Shown here: positions 36,609 through 46,767 of the stretch, piece after piece
How the letters are laid out: the number at the start of each line of letters is the position of its first letter
Numbering within the stretch: the first letter of the stretch is position 1
NCBI RefSeq assembly: GCF_012641265.1
Contig: NZ_JABAHZ010000006.1
Coordinates: 62,001-126,000 of the forward strand
Reading direction: 5' to 3'
From: Chitinophaga eiseniae
GTDB taxonomy: Bacteria > Bacteroidota > Bacteroidia > Chitinophagales > Chitinophagaceae
Length of the DNA: 64,000 bases
Position numbers and translations under genes: made by a program
The notes under the pieces: model-generated
What the model saw: only the letters and a program-made list of their open reading frames with translations
Database searches by the model: none
Told to the model about the DNA's origin: nothing

Positions 36609-39410
36609 TCAATGAATGATCCCGGCATACGTTCCCGCCGATGAATTCGCCGGGGGCGTATCCACTACCTGGAATAGGTACTTACCGGAACCCGTTTCCA
36701 TCACATAACGCCCGTCTTTATACCCACTAGCCACATTCACCACTTTTCCATTTACCGTAATATCGGAAGTAGAACTGGCAGGCAGGTAAATAGTCGCCCG
36801 TGTATTGGCAGGAATCTCCACTTCCAGCGAAAAATGATCACTTTCTTTTGTCCAGCTGCTGCCAATAGTACCATAGGGAGATGAATAACTAGCCTTCGCC
36901 ATCGTAACATCGCCCACGGGCTCCGGACGGATCACAATATCGTGAAATGCTATACTACCCGGCGCCGGCCTTATGCCCGCCAGCCCACTGTAAAACCATT
37001 CCATCAGGTGCCCCAGCATAAAATGATTATTGGACGCATCACGGTAACCCTGCCACGACTCTGTTAACGCCGTAGCTCCCTTGGCCAGCTGCAAACCATA
37101 GCCCGGTACGTCCGACCGGCTGTTCATATCGTAAATAATATCCGAACGTCCCTCATCATCCAATACCCGCAATAAATACCGATAACCGATATCGCCCGCA
37201 GTAATGCCGTTGTTATGCCGGCGTACATCTGCTACTATATTTTCCACCACGGCTGCTTTATGTTCCGGCGGCACCAGCTGCATGTATACCGACATGGCGT
37301 TGGCGGTCTGGCTTCCGCTCGCATATTGATGCGTGCTATCGTTAAAGAAGGCCTTGTTGTATGCCTCCTTCACCGCTTCTCCCAATGCCAGGTAATGCTG
37401 CCTGTCGTCCTGCTTACCTAAAATACCCGCCACCCTGGCCAGGATACTCAGGTCATAATAGTACATAGCCGTTGCCGTTACTGCCTTTGGCGTTAGCTGC
37501 GCTTCCCCCGGAAACTTCGGACCGATATCGTACCAGTCGCCCAAACCGTGACTCAACAGGTGATGATCCGACTTCTTCTCCAGGTAGGCAACGTAACGGG
37601 TCATCATATCATAACTCTCCGTTAGCACCGACTGATCACCATACCACTGATAGATATAATAAGGCAAAATCACCGCATTACTCCCCCATTCCGGCGAGTC
37701 GCGGAATCCCTCATCGAAATGCACATACTCAGGCGCAATATCAGGTACCAACCCCTCCGGCGTTTGTGCGTGTATCATGTCCCGTACTACTTTGCGGCAA
37801 AGTGCGGCGATATCATAGTTATAACGAATGGAACTGCCCACCAGGTGCGCCTCTTCCAGCCAACCCAGCTTCTCCCGGTGCGGGCAATCGGTAAAAACAC
37901 TGGCCGTATTACTGCGAATGGCCCAGTCAATCAGTTTAAATGTTCTGTTGAACAAATCGTTAGAACAGCTGAACTGCCCGATCGTTGGCGCTGCGTTACG
38001 GGTATGTAAGCCATGTACGGCAGTGAGTACAGGCAGATCTGCTACATTGGCTTTGCCCTCCGGCACGGCACCTTCTATTTGGAGGTAGCGGAAGCCATAG
38101 TACATAAATTGCGGCTGCCACGACTCTGTACCTTCTCCCTTCAACGTATAATTAAAGTATACCGGTCCGCCTACCGCCCGTTGATCCGCCAGCCCTACCT
38201 CGCTAAGCAGTTCTGCAGGGATAATCTTTATCACCGCCCCTTTTTTCCCCTTTACAGAGATGGCAGGAATGCCGGATGCATTTTGGCCCAGGTCATACAG
38301 CCAGGTGCCCGACGCAAGCCGGGTAACTTTCACCGGCTCAAAGCGATCGAATATCTTTAACGGGAATGCTCCCTGGGCATTCAATACCGGCGGGCCAGCC
38401 ACCACTACCGCATTCCGCCACAACGCATCGCTGAACCCCGGCTGATCCCAGCCTGTTTGTTCCAGGGTAGCATTGTAATCTTCTCCGCCATAAATACTGG
38501 AAAAAGTAATAGGCCCCGGAGCCGCTTTCCATGAAGGATCGCTTACTATATCGTCTGCACTCCCATCCTTGTATTGCAACAATACCCTACACCGCAGCTG
38601 GGGATAGCCGAAGGCGCCGGTCAGCTTACGATACCTTTCACCCGGCACATAAAAAAATCCATTCCCCAGCATTACGCCCAGCGCATTGGCGCCCGGCTGC
38701 AGCTGTGAAGTAACATCGAAGGTAACATAGAGCGCGTGCTGATCATATTTTGTCCAACCCGGATCCAAAAAATGATCCCCTACCTTTTTACCATTAATAT
38801 GGAGATCAAACTGCCCCAGGCCACAGATAAACACCGTGGCCCTTTCCAGGGGTTTACGAAGGGTAAATTCCTTTCTGAGTAAGGGCAGTATATCTTTTCG
38901 TTGTCGATATTTAGGATCGCTGTCGTCGGTAATAGCCGGCACAATGCGCTCCTGTTCCGGCATTTGCTCATAGCCTATCCATTGCGCATTTTTCCAGTCG
39001 CCCGCCTGCAACAGGCCCGTGTACCATTGCGCAGGCTCGCTCCAGTCAGAAGCTTTTGCATGTTCGTCCCATACCATTACTTTCCAGTAATAGGTGGTAG
39101 CGGCACGCAACGCTTTGCCTTCATACCGGATCTGCAATGATTCGTGGCTGTTTACCTTCTTCGAATCCCAGATATTCCCTTTATTTCTGCGGAGCAATTC
39201 CGGCTTATCTGCCACCAGTACGCGGTAAGCGGTTTGACTGATATTGCTGCCATTACCCGCCAGCTGCCAGCTCAACGCCGGATGCAGCGCATCGATGCCA
39301 ATGGGGTTATCCCGGTACTGGCATTGCAGGTGCTGTACCGTTACCTCCTGGGCCATAACAAGGGTGGTGATGAAAAACAAACACAGTGTGAAGCGGAATT
39401 TTAGCATCAT
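36609..39410 (-). CDS. GH78-family alpha-L-rhamnosidase
   Basis: The protein has 933 residues from the ATG at 39410 (a TTG at 39431 is in frame but unlikely). It has a signal peptide (about 1-21), an Fn3/jelly-roll N-terminal part, the Bac_rhamnosid_N-like domain (about 170-330), an (alpha/alpha)6 barrel and a C-terminal beta domain (about 820-933). The signature DCPHREKLGW starts near residue 508 and carries the acidic catalytic cluster. These enzymes remove terminal L-rhamnose from plant or microbial glycans. A SusC/SusD pair lies about 2 kb away, but that unit is on the other strand. Confidence 0.92.
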   Translation of the reverse strand: MMLKFRFTLCLFFITTLVMAQEVTVQHLQCQYRDNPIGIDALHPALSWQLAGNGSNISQTAYRVLVADKPELLRRNKGNIWDSKKVNSHESLQIRYEGKALRAATTYYWKVMVWDEHAKASDWSEPAQWYTGLLQAGDWKNAQWIGYEQMPEQERIVPAITDDSDPKYRQRKDILPLLRKEFTLRKPLERATVFICGLGQFDLHINGKKVGDHFLDPGWTKYDQHALYVTFDVTSQLQPGANALGVMLGNGFFYVPGERYRKLTGAFGYPQLRCRVLLQYKDGSADDIVSDPSWKAAPGPITFSSIYGGEDYNATLEQTGWDQPGFSDALWRNAVVVAGPPVLNAQGAFPLKIFDRFEPVKVTRLASGTWLYDLGQNASGIPAISVKGKKGAVIKIIPAELLSEVGLADQRAVGGPVYFNYTLKGEGTESWQPQFMYYGFRYLQIEGAVPEGKANVADLPVLTAVHGLHTRNAAPTIGQFSCSNDLFNRTFKLIDWAIRSNTASVFTDCPHREKLGWLEEAHLVGSSIRYNYDIAALCRKVVRDMIHAQTPEGLVPDIAPEYVHFDEGFRDSPEWGSNAVILPYYIYQWYGDQSVLTESYDMMTRYVAYLEKKSDHHLLSHGLGDWYDIGPKFPGEAQLTPKAVTATAMYYYDLSILARVAGILGKQDDRQHYLALGEAVKEAYNKAFFNDSTHQYASGSQTANAMSVYMQLVPPEHKAAVVENIVADVRRHNNGITAGDIGYRYLLRVLDDEGRSDIIYDMNSRSDVPGYGLQLAKGATALTESWQGYRDASNNHFMLGHLMEWFYSGLAGIRPAPGSIAFHDIVIRPEPVGDVTMAKASYSSPYGTIGSSWTKESDHFSLEVEIPANTRATIYLPASSTSDITVNGKVVNVASGYKDGRYVMETGSGKYLFQVVDTPPANSSAGTYAGIIH

Positions 39411-39768
39411 AATAGGGTGATATTTGATCAAAGGTTTAAGGTTCCATGTTCACTATAGCCTCGATTACTTTATTAAAAGGTCAGTTCGGTTACCTCCTCC
39501 GTTAAGATTAATATATAAAATTTTCAGGGATATTTTACCCTGGGTAGCCATACACAGAAAAAAAACACCCCAACGAGGCCCAACAGCACCAATGCAGCAA
39601 TACAGCATTCGGGTAGCAAATGCGCTGTTAAAATATGCATGGCTATCAGCACATCTTTATTCATTATAAATACTGTATCGATAATAGTCTGCAACCATAC
39701 ATATTATGTCTTAAAGACACTTAATTTATTCACTTGCATTTACCCATAATTTGGGTATTTTTACTTTC
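39411..39768. other. Divergent intergenic region
   Basis: This spacer separates the rhamnosidase (minus) from the sigma factor (plus) and should hold promoters for both. No gene is supported, and I could not identify a convincing promoter motif. Confidence 0.5.
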
Positions 39769-40326
39769 ATGCACGATGAGATCTCCGAATGGCAACATGG
39801 AATACATACCGGTGATACGCCTGCATTGAAAAAATTGTATGACCACTTTAGCCCATCCCTGTTCCACCTGGCCCTGGCTATAATACATACAAGAGAAATG
39901 GCTGAAGAAGTTGTAGCAGATGTGTTCATCCAGGTATGGCAAAAAAGACAACACCTTGACCAGGTACAAAACCTGAAATGGTACCTCTATGCAACAACCC
40001 GTAATATTGCACTCAATTATCTCCGCAAATACGCACCACATAAAACATCGCAGCTGGATGACACTATACTACCAGCACCGCCGGCAGGCGATACCCCTGA
40101 AGACCTGCTGATCGGCCATGAAGCCATGCAGCAGATTTACATAGCCATCAATGAGCTACCCCCACAGTGTCGCCTGATATTTAAGCTGGTAAAAGAAGAC
40201 GGTTTAAAATACCGCGAAGTGGCCGCCCTTTTAGACATATCTATAAAAACAGTAGAAAACCAGGTAGGTATCGCCCTGAAAAAACTACTCAGGATAAAAG
40301 CACAACATGTCGGCAACCCTTTCTAA
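39769..40326 (+). CDS. ECF RNA polymerase sigma-70 factor
   Basis: The protein has 185 residues from the ATG at 39769; an in-frame TTG at 39751 would add six. Region 2 contains MAEEVVADVFIQVWQKR and region 4 contains LKYREVAALLDISIKTVENQ. It is followed by a FecR gene and then a SusC/SusD pair, the standard layout for surface-sensing control of glycan uptake. Confidence 0.93.
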   Translation: MHDEISEWQHGIHTGDTPALKKLYDHFSPSLFHLALAIIHTREMAEEVVADVFIQVWQKRQHLDQVQNLKWYLYATTRNIALNYLRKYAPHKTSQLDDTILPAPPAGDTPEDLLIGHEAMQQIYIAINELPPQCRLIFKLVKEDGLKYREVAALLDISIKTVENQVGIALKKLLRIKAQHVGNPF

Positions 40327-40413
40327 AAAAAAATCCAGGTGCTTTTGGGGGTATACTGCTTTTTTTGTTGTCTTATACTCCGGCGCCGGATGCTGATAAC
40401 AAAGTTTTTAAAA

Positions 40414-41406
40414 ATGAGTGACAACATCATATGGATTTTACTGGGCAAATACGCCAGCGGCGAAATCACCGCTGAAGAACTGGCCGCGTTGGATGCACTG
40501 ATCGCAGCGCATCCGGATGCAGCAGTACTGAAAACGCTGGCCACATCCATATGGGAATTGCCTACTGACGCAATGCCGGCTCATCCGGTAGTGCATCAAC
40601 GTATATGGAATCGTGTCAACATCCGGGTGCGTCATTCCTTCGCCTGGCGTTCCCCGCGCAGGCTGGCTGCGGCTGCTGCAATCATCGTGGTCATAGGCTG
40701 GATTGCCTGGAAGATCATGATGCCGTATGTTTACTCCCCACGGCAACAAATCAGTGAAGCCGGCACGGGTAAACTCAGCCTGACATTACCCGACGGCAGC
40801 AAGGTATGTCTTAACCATCATAGCCGGTTAGTATACGACGACCGCCAGTTCGGGAAAAAAAACAGGGAAGTAACACTGACCGGGGAGGCGTTCTTTGAAG
40901 TGGCAGGACATGCCGCCCACCCATTTGTTATTCATACCAGCCGTATGAATATTACGGTATTGGGCACATCCTTTAATGTAAAGGCGTACGCGACTGATAG
41001 CATTATTTCGACGACCCTAATCAGCGGGAAAATAGCCGTGTCTTTCCCCCATCAACCCGGGAAAGCGGTGGAGTTACTGCCAAATGAAAAAATCATTGTA
41101 CCAGCCGCTACTGCCAGTACCAATATAGTGCGCTCCTTCGCGCAAAAAGACAGCAGTGGAAAGGCAACCGACTTGTTGTGGCTCAACAACAAGCTCGTAT
41201 TTGACAACGAATCATTTGCAACCCTTGCACAGCAGATGGAACAATGGTATGGCGTATCCATACATTTCGCCCATCCATCGCTGATGCAGTTAAAGTTCTC
41301 CGGCATTATAGACACAGAACCGATAGAAGAAACATTGAAAGCCTTGCAGTTATCCCGATCCTTTACCTTCCAGGTACATAACAGGGAAGTATGGATAGAC
41401 AAATGA
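40414..41406 (+). CDS. FecR-family anti-sigma factor
   Basis: The protein has about 330 residues from the ATG at 40414 (MSDNIIWILLGKYASGEI), preferred over an ATG at 40339 whose extra 25 residues are not family-like. It has an N-terminal cytoplasmic region (about 1-75), a membrane span (about 85-105, AAAAIIVVIGWIAWK), a FecR domain (about 120-225, LTLPDGSKVCLNHHS, VLGTSFNVKAY) and a C-terminal DUF4974/STN-like domain (about 260-330). It controls the upstream sigma factor and is expected to contact the STN domain of the SusC protein encoded next. Confidence 0.92.
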   Translation: MSDNIIWILLGKYASGEITAEELAALDALIAAHPDAAVLKTLATSIWELPTDAMPAHPVVHQRIWNRVNIRVRHSFAWRSPRRLAAAAAIIVVIGWIAWKIMMPYVYSPRQQISEAGTGKLSLTLPDGSKVCLNHHSRLVYDDRQFGKKNREVTLTGEAFFEVAGHAAHPFVIHTSRMNITVLGTSFNVKAYATDSIISTTLISGKIAVSFPHQPGKAVELLPNEKIIVPAATASTNIVRSFAQKDSSGKATDLLWLNNKLVFDNESFATLAQQMEQWYGVSIHFAHPSLMQLKFSGIIDTEPIEETLKALQLSRSFTFQVHNREVWIDK

Positions 41407-41485
41407 CCTGTTTAACTAAATCTACAATGATCTAACGTATTATAACGCCCGTTTTATTACATCAACCACTTATTAATTCCATGTT

Positions 41486-44400
41486 ATGAAAACAAAGCTA
41501 TTGCTAAAAGTAGCCATCACGCTTCTTGTGCTGGCCTGCACCCAGGGTTATGCCACGGCATGGTCGCAGGAAAAAATAACCATCTCCCTGGAAAAAGCCA
41601 GTATCAAAACGGTATTGAAAACTATCCAGGAAAAAAGCCGCTGCCGTCTTATTTACAACGATGATCTGCTTCCAGATCAAACTTCGGTATCCTTACATGT
41701 GGAAAATGCTACAGTGCCACAGCTATTGGCTACAGCCCTCCAGGGTACCGACCTGGGCTATACAATGCTGAACAATAATGCCATCGTAATAAGGACAAAT
41801 ACAGTAAATGCCGACAAAATAACAGGTACAGTAAAGAATGAAAAAGGCGATCCCCTGATCGGCGTATCCGTAAAAGTAAAAGGAACTACCATCGGCACCG
41901 TCACCAACGAAAGCGGCCATTTCGAATTACCAGCCACTCCTGGTGCAGTCCTTATTTTCAGCTATGTTGGCTACGAGCAGCAGGAAGTCAGCGGTAACCA
42001 TAACGGACCACTCACCATTACCCTGAAAGAAAGCGCCAGCGGCCTGAATGAAGTGGTAGTAGTGGGTTATGGCACACAGAAGAAAACTTCTTCTACGGCC
42101 GCGGTAGCCGCAGTGCAGGGAAAGGAACTGGCTAAATCTCCGGTGGCCAATATATCCAATTCCCTGGCAGGAAATATTTCCGGCGTAAGCATGCGGCCTA
42201 ATGGAGGTCAGCCAGGCAAAGACAACCCTGATATCCACATCCGGGGCATCGCTACTACAGGGAATAACTCCCCCTTAATTGTTGTTGATGGCATTATCCG
42301 CAACAATATCAATGAAGTGGCTCCCACCTCCATTGCTTCTGTTACCGTGCTGAAAGATGCCGCAGCGGTAGCTCCTTATGGCCTCGGCGGCGCCAATGGC
42401 GTTATACTGATCACCACCAAAAGAGGGCAAACCGGCGTGCCTACGCTTTCCCTCAACAGCTATTATGGCTGGCAAACTCCTACCTATTACCCCAAAATGC
42501 TAAATGCGCAAGATTATATGCGTCTGCGTAATGAGGCATACCTGAACGAAAATCCAAATGGTACCCAACAACCTTTTGCCCAGGATCTTATCAACAACTA
42601 CGCCGACCTCCATGCTAAAGATCCCGATAAATATCCCATCAGCAATACGAAAGACCTGGTTCATATGCAGGCTCCCGTACAAAACTATAACCTGCAGCTT
42701 AGCGGAGGCAGCAAAGTAATGCGATACTTTGCCAGTATGGGCTACCTGCAACAGAATGGTATGTTCGATCCTGTAAAATATAAACGCTATGACTATAACG
42801 TTAATATGGAAATCAATGCCACCGCTACCACCAACGTTACCTTGTCGCTCATAGGCGCCGTACAAAATACCAACAGCGTGGATGCCGCTACTACGCCGGG
42901 TCAGCTATTCCGCAGTGCCTACAAACTGATACCCATTACCAATCTTTACTATAGCAATGGGCTATGGGGCGAGTTTGCCGGTAATTCACCGGTGGGTATC
43001 CTAAATGCCGGGTACTCCCACCGGGATGCTAACTCCCTGTTAACAACCATCGCGGTAGAGCAACAACTGCCTTTTATAAAAGGGCTTAGTATCAAAGGTA
43101 CTTTCAGTTACGATCCCAATGAGTTTACGATAAAAGGATGGCATACCCCTTTTTATTTTTACGCGCAAAATACGGCTACTACCCCGTACACCTATACGAA
43201 ACAGATTTCTACCTCTGAAGGAAATGCAGCCGCCTATACGTGGCTAAACCAGGAATATGCTAAAAATCAATACTTCACCTACCAGGGATACCTGAATTAT
43301 CATAATACTTTCGGCAAACATGATTTCAGCGGATTATTGGTAGCAGAAGCCCGTAGAAACGACTCTACCGGTTTCTCGGCCCGGCGTAATAATTTTGCCA
43401 TTAACACCGATGAACTGAGCATGGGCAGTTCCAACAAAAATGATTTCGATAATAATGGCTCCTCTGTGAGTGGAAGTCAATTGGGTTTCGTATACCGCGT
43501 TGGATATATCTACGATCATAAATATCTCTTTGAGGCATCCGGACGTTATGACGGACATTACTTCTTTGCACCTGGCAAACGCTGGGGATATTTTCCCGCC
43601 TTTTCAGCCGGTTGGATCATCTCGGAAGAAAATTTTCTTCGTGACCGTAGTTCCATACTCAATTACCTGAAGTTACGCGGATCATGGGGTAAATCTGGCA
43701 ATCTCGCCGGCGCCGCTTTCCAGTATTTGAATGGCTATAACTTATATGGCAACGCCTACGCCTTCGGCAACGGCACAATGGTGCAGGGATCCCGGATTAC
43801 CACCGAAGCTAACCCTAATATTACCTGGGAAATATCCACCAAAACAGATGTAGGATTAGATGCCAGCTTCTGGAAAGGGCGGCTCACACTGGAGCTCGAC
43901 TATTTCCATGAAAAAAGAACAGGCATGTTGTTGCCTCCTGCCGTTACGGTGCCCGTAGAATATGGGCTGGGCTTATCTGATGAAAACCAGGGCATCATGG
44001 AAAACCGTGGGATAGAAATATCTGCAGGTACCCAGCATCGTTTCGCCAATGGCCTGCAACTCAACCTGAACGGAAATTTCAGCTATGCCAAAAACAAAAT
44101 GATCCAGGTGTTTGAAACAGCAGCCACTTTTAATAACCCCAACCGTAAAAGAACCGGCCGGCCAATGGGCACACAGTTTGGCTATCATTCACTCGGATTG
44201 TTTAGCACCTCCGATGATAAAAATAACGATGGTATCATAGATAGCCAGGATGGGTACAATGTTACCCAATTTGGCGTACTGCATCCCGGCGATATCCGCT
44301 ATGCCGATATCAGTGGCCCGGATGGCAAGCCAGATGGTAAAATTGATGCGTATGACGAAGTGGTAACCGGCAACCCGGTATATCCATTTATCACTTACGG

Positions 44401-44863
44401 ATTTACTGCCGGCGCCTCCTGGAAAGGATTCGATCTTAGCCTGTTCTTCCAGGGCGCTGCATTGGCAGGTTTAAATATCCGCGGCTTCCAAACAGTTCCG
44501 TTCAACAATAACAATAGCAATTCGTCTTACGAATATCTTAATGACCACTGGACACCGACTACACAGGATGCCCGCTACCCGCGCGCCAATCAGTCGCCCT
44601 ATGCCAACAATACCCAGAATTCCGATTTCTGGATGATGAAAACAGGATACCTCCGCCTGAAGACAGCTGTACTTGGATATACATTACCAGCACGCATCGC
44701 TAATGCCGCAAAAATGCAGAGCGTTCGTTGCTATGTATCCGGACAAAACCTCCTCACCTTCAGCAAACTGAAGTTTATGGACCCGGAAGTAGGGTATACC
44801 GACCTGGAAACCGCCTATCCTAATCAGAAAGTATTTGTCTTTGGCCTGAACATTACATTCTAG
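41486..44863 (+). CDS. SusC/RagA-type TonB-dependent transporter with STN domain
   Basis: The protein has 1125 residues: signal peptide (about 1-27), STN domain (about 30-100), carboxypeptidase-like domain (about 110-185, ITGTVKNEKGDPLIGVSVKV), the classical SusC box LNEVVVVGYGTQKK, a plug with PLIVVDGIIRN and GVILITTKR, and a barrel ending VFGLNITF. It lies 79 bases after the FecR gene and 26 before SusD. It should import a glycan or related ligand in response to the sigma/FecR pair upstream; the ligand is unknown. Confidence 0.95.
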   Translation: MKTKLLLKVAITLLVLACTQGYATAWSQEKITISLEKASIKTVLKTIQEKSRCRLIYNDDLLPDQTSVSLHVENATVPQLLATALQGTDLGYTMLNNNAIVIRTNTVNADKITGTVKNEKGDPLIGVSVKVKGTTIGTVTNESGHFELPATPGAVLIFSYVGYEQQEVSGNHNGPLTITLKESASGLNEVVVVGYGTQKKTSSTAAVAAVQGKELAKSPVANISNSLAGNISGVSMRPNGGQPGKDNPDIHIRGIATTGNNSPLIVVDGIIRNNINEVAPTSIASVTVLKDAAAVAPYGLGGANGVILITTKRGQTGVPTLSLNSYYGWQTPTYYPKMLNAQDYMRLRNEAYLNENPNGTQQPFAQDLINNYADLHAKDPDKYPISNTKDLVHMQAPVQNYNLQLSGGSKVMRYFASMGYLQQNGMFDPVKYKRYDYNVNMEINATATTNVTLSLIGAVQNTNSVDAATTPGQLFRSAYKLIPITNLYYSNGLWGEFAGNSPVGILNAGYSHRDANSLLTTIAVEQQLPFIKGLSIKGTFSYDPNEFTIKGWHTPFYFYAQNTATTPYTYTKQISTSEGNAAAYTWLNQEYAKNQYFTYQGYLNYHNTFGKHDFSGLLVAEARRNDSTGFSARRNNFAINTDELSMGSSNKNDFDNNGSSVSGSQLGFVYRVGYIYDHKYLFEASGRYDGHYFFAPGKRWGYFPAFSAGWIISEENFLRDRSSILNYLKLRGSWGKSGNLAGAAFQYLNGYNLYGNAYAFGNGTMVQGSRITTEANPNITWEISTKTDVGLDASFWKGRLTLELDYFHEKRTGMLLPPAVTVPVEYGLGLSDENQGIMENRGIEISAGTQHRFANGLQLNLNGNFSYAKNKMIQVFETAATFNNPNRKRTGRPMGTQFGYHSLGLFSTSDDKNNDGIIDSQDGYNVTQFGVLHPGDIRYADISGPDGKPDGKIDAYDEVVTGNPVYPFITYGFTAGASWKGFDLSLFFQGAALAGLNIRGFQTVPFNNNNSNSSYEYLNDHWTPTTQDARYPRANQSPYANNTQNSDFWMMKTGYLRLKTAVLGYTLPARIANAAKMQSVRCYVSGQNLLTFSKLKFMDPEVGYTDLETAYPNQKVFVFGLNITF

Positions 44864-44889
44864 TTTCATTCTCTTAAAACAAAAATATT

Positions 44890-46665
44890 ATGACCCATAT
44901 ATTCCGGCTCCTGATCATTAGTGTATTACTGCTCTCCTGTAATAAACAATTCCTGGAAAATACCGATAAAACCAAATTAACAGATGCCACACAGTGGAGC
45001 ACAGAAGGTAATGCCGACCTGTTTCTGAATGATATCTACAATACACTACCCAACTACTGGAATCAACCCGAAAACCTGGATAATTATACAGATGACAATG
45101 ATGCGGGATTTTATTATACTTCCTATAACTGGAAACAAGGAATAATATCGCCGGCATCCAACGATTATACGGTATGGGGCGGTATAACCGGCTCCGGCGA
45201 TCTCACCAACTGGCCGGCTATATTTAACAGCATACGTAAGTGCAACACCTTCCTGGTCAACGTAAAAGCCCATGCCGCCAACTTCTCCCCTGCCTGGTTC
45301 AATAAAAGAATAGATGAAGCACGCTTTCTGCGCGCCTTTTTCTACAGTGAGCTCTGGATGCATATAGGTGGCCTGCCAATTATTACTGCGCCCGCCGACA
45401 GACGAACTATGGATAGTGCAGGCTTATATACTCCCCGCAACACCTTTGCCGAAACGGTGAATTTTATCACTACGCAACTCGACTCCGTTGTGAAAGGCGG
45501 CTACCTCTCTGTAAAATATAACCATGGTGATGCCGATGCCGGCCGCGCTACATTGGGCGCCGCCCTCGCACTGAAAGGATGGGTAGAACTATATGCTGCC
45601 AGCCCCGCATTCAATGCAGGACAACCTGCCGCTGGCGCCGATCCCCAACAGGTAGCCGGCTACAATAATTACGATAGCAAACGATGGACTACCGCCGCTG
45701 CCACTTTTAAACAATTCATCGACCAATACGGAAGTAATAAATCCTACGACTTATTCCCCAACACAGCCGCCATCTGGCATGAAGCCAATGAATACAATTC
45801 AGAAGTCATTTGGGACCGGCAGGTAGTAGCCAATACAATGGGATCTTCGTTTGAACAATATGGCGGCCCTGTATGGATTAACGGCAGCTATTATACCTGG
45901 GGCAACTATTGCCCTACCCAGGAATTGGTTGACCAGTTCTTCATGGCCAACGGAAAACCCATTACCGATCCTGCTTCCGGCTACAACCCTCAACAGCCAT
46001 ATGTGGGCCGCGAGAAAAGATTCTATGACTGGATTGTTTATGATGGCGCTCCCTATAAAATGGATTGGATGGACAAAGCCGATACCATCTATACCCGGAT
46101 CGATAAAGTTCATCCTTCTAAAAACCAGATAGATTTCGGCACCGATGACGTAAGCAATACTGCTTACTATTTCAAAAAACGGCTCAATCCCCAGGTACGC
46201 CCCGGTGGCGGCGCCGTCAGCGGAGCCAATTTTATTTACTATCGTTATGCCGAAGTACTACTGGGCTATGCCGAGGCTCAAAACGAATCAGCCGGCCCTG
46301 ATGCATCGGTATATAATGCCATTAACCAGGTGCGCAAACGATCAGGCCTGCCAGACCTGGCTCCCGGCTTGTCAAAATCCGAGATGCAGGCGGCCATTTA
46401 CCAGGAAAGAAGAGTAGAGCTCTGTTTTGAAAACAAGCGGTTCTATGATATCATCCGCTTGAAAACAGCGAATACAGTGATGAATGTAGACAGACATGCC
46501 ATGAAAATTACCAATACGTCGCCCGCCGATAACGCGGGTGTATGGAAATACGAAATAGTGCCACTCAATCACCCACACGTATTTACACAAAAAATGCATC
46601 TCAACCCGGTACCCCAGGATGTAATTGACCGGAATCCGAAAATAGTACAAAACCCGGGGTACTAG
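44890..46665 (+). CDS. SusD/RagB-type outer-membrane lipoprotein
   Basis: The protein has 591 residues with a lipobox (LLSC, Cys about 17) and the SusD helical fold; typical pieces include ARFLRAFFYSELWMHIGGLPI, QERRVELCFENKRFYDIIRL and the terminal NPKIVQNPGY. It is 26 bases after its SusC partner and transcribed with it. It is longer than the SusD at 29874, consistent with different loops for ligand binding. Confidence 0.95.
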   Translation: MTHIFRLLIISVLLLSCNKQFLENTDKTKLTDATQWSTEGNADLFLNDIYNTLPNYWNQPENLDNYTDDNDAGFYYTSYNWKQGIISPASNDYTVWGGITGSGDLTNWPAIFNSIRKCNTFLVNVKAHAANFSPAWFNKRIDEARFLRAFFYSELWMHIGGLPIITAPADRRTMDSAGLYTPRNTFAETVNFITTQLDSVVKGGYLSVKYNHGDADAGRATLGAALALKGWVELYAASPAFNAGQPAAGADPQQVAGYNNYDSKRWTTAAATFKQFIDQYGSNKSYDLFPNTAAIWHEANEYNSEVIWDRQVVANTMGSSFEQYGGPVWINGSYYTWGNYCPTQELVDQFFMANGKPITDPASGYNPQQPYVGREKRFYDWIVYDGAPYKMDWMDKADTIYTRIDKVHPSKNQIDFGTDDVSNTAYYFKKRLNPQVRPGGGAVSGANFIYYRYAEVLLGYAEAQNESAGPDASVYNAINQVRKRSGLPDLAPGLSKSEMQAAIYQERRVELCFENKRFYDIIRLKTANTVMNVDRHAMKITNTSPADNAGVWKYEIVPLNHPHVFTQKMHLNPVPQDVIDRNPKIVQNPGY

Positions 46666-46681
46666 CGGATCTGACAGTATA

Positions 46682-46746
46682 AGCTATTGTAGCGAACTAC
46701 CTGGCTGGGGCTTCATAAACCCGTTGGATAGTTCGCTGCAATAGCT
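46682..46746. terminator. Long inverted repeat between convergent genes
   Basis: AGCTATTGTAGCGAACTA and its nearly perfect inverse (ATAGTTCGCTGCAATAGCT) form about 20-base arms around a 25-base loop between the SusD stop and the S41 peptidase stop on the other strand. A bidirectional terminator or RNA-stabilising structure is likely. Confidence 0.6.
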
Positions 46747-46767
46747 AGTCAGCTTATCAGCTAACGC

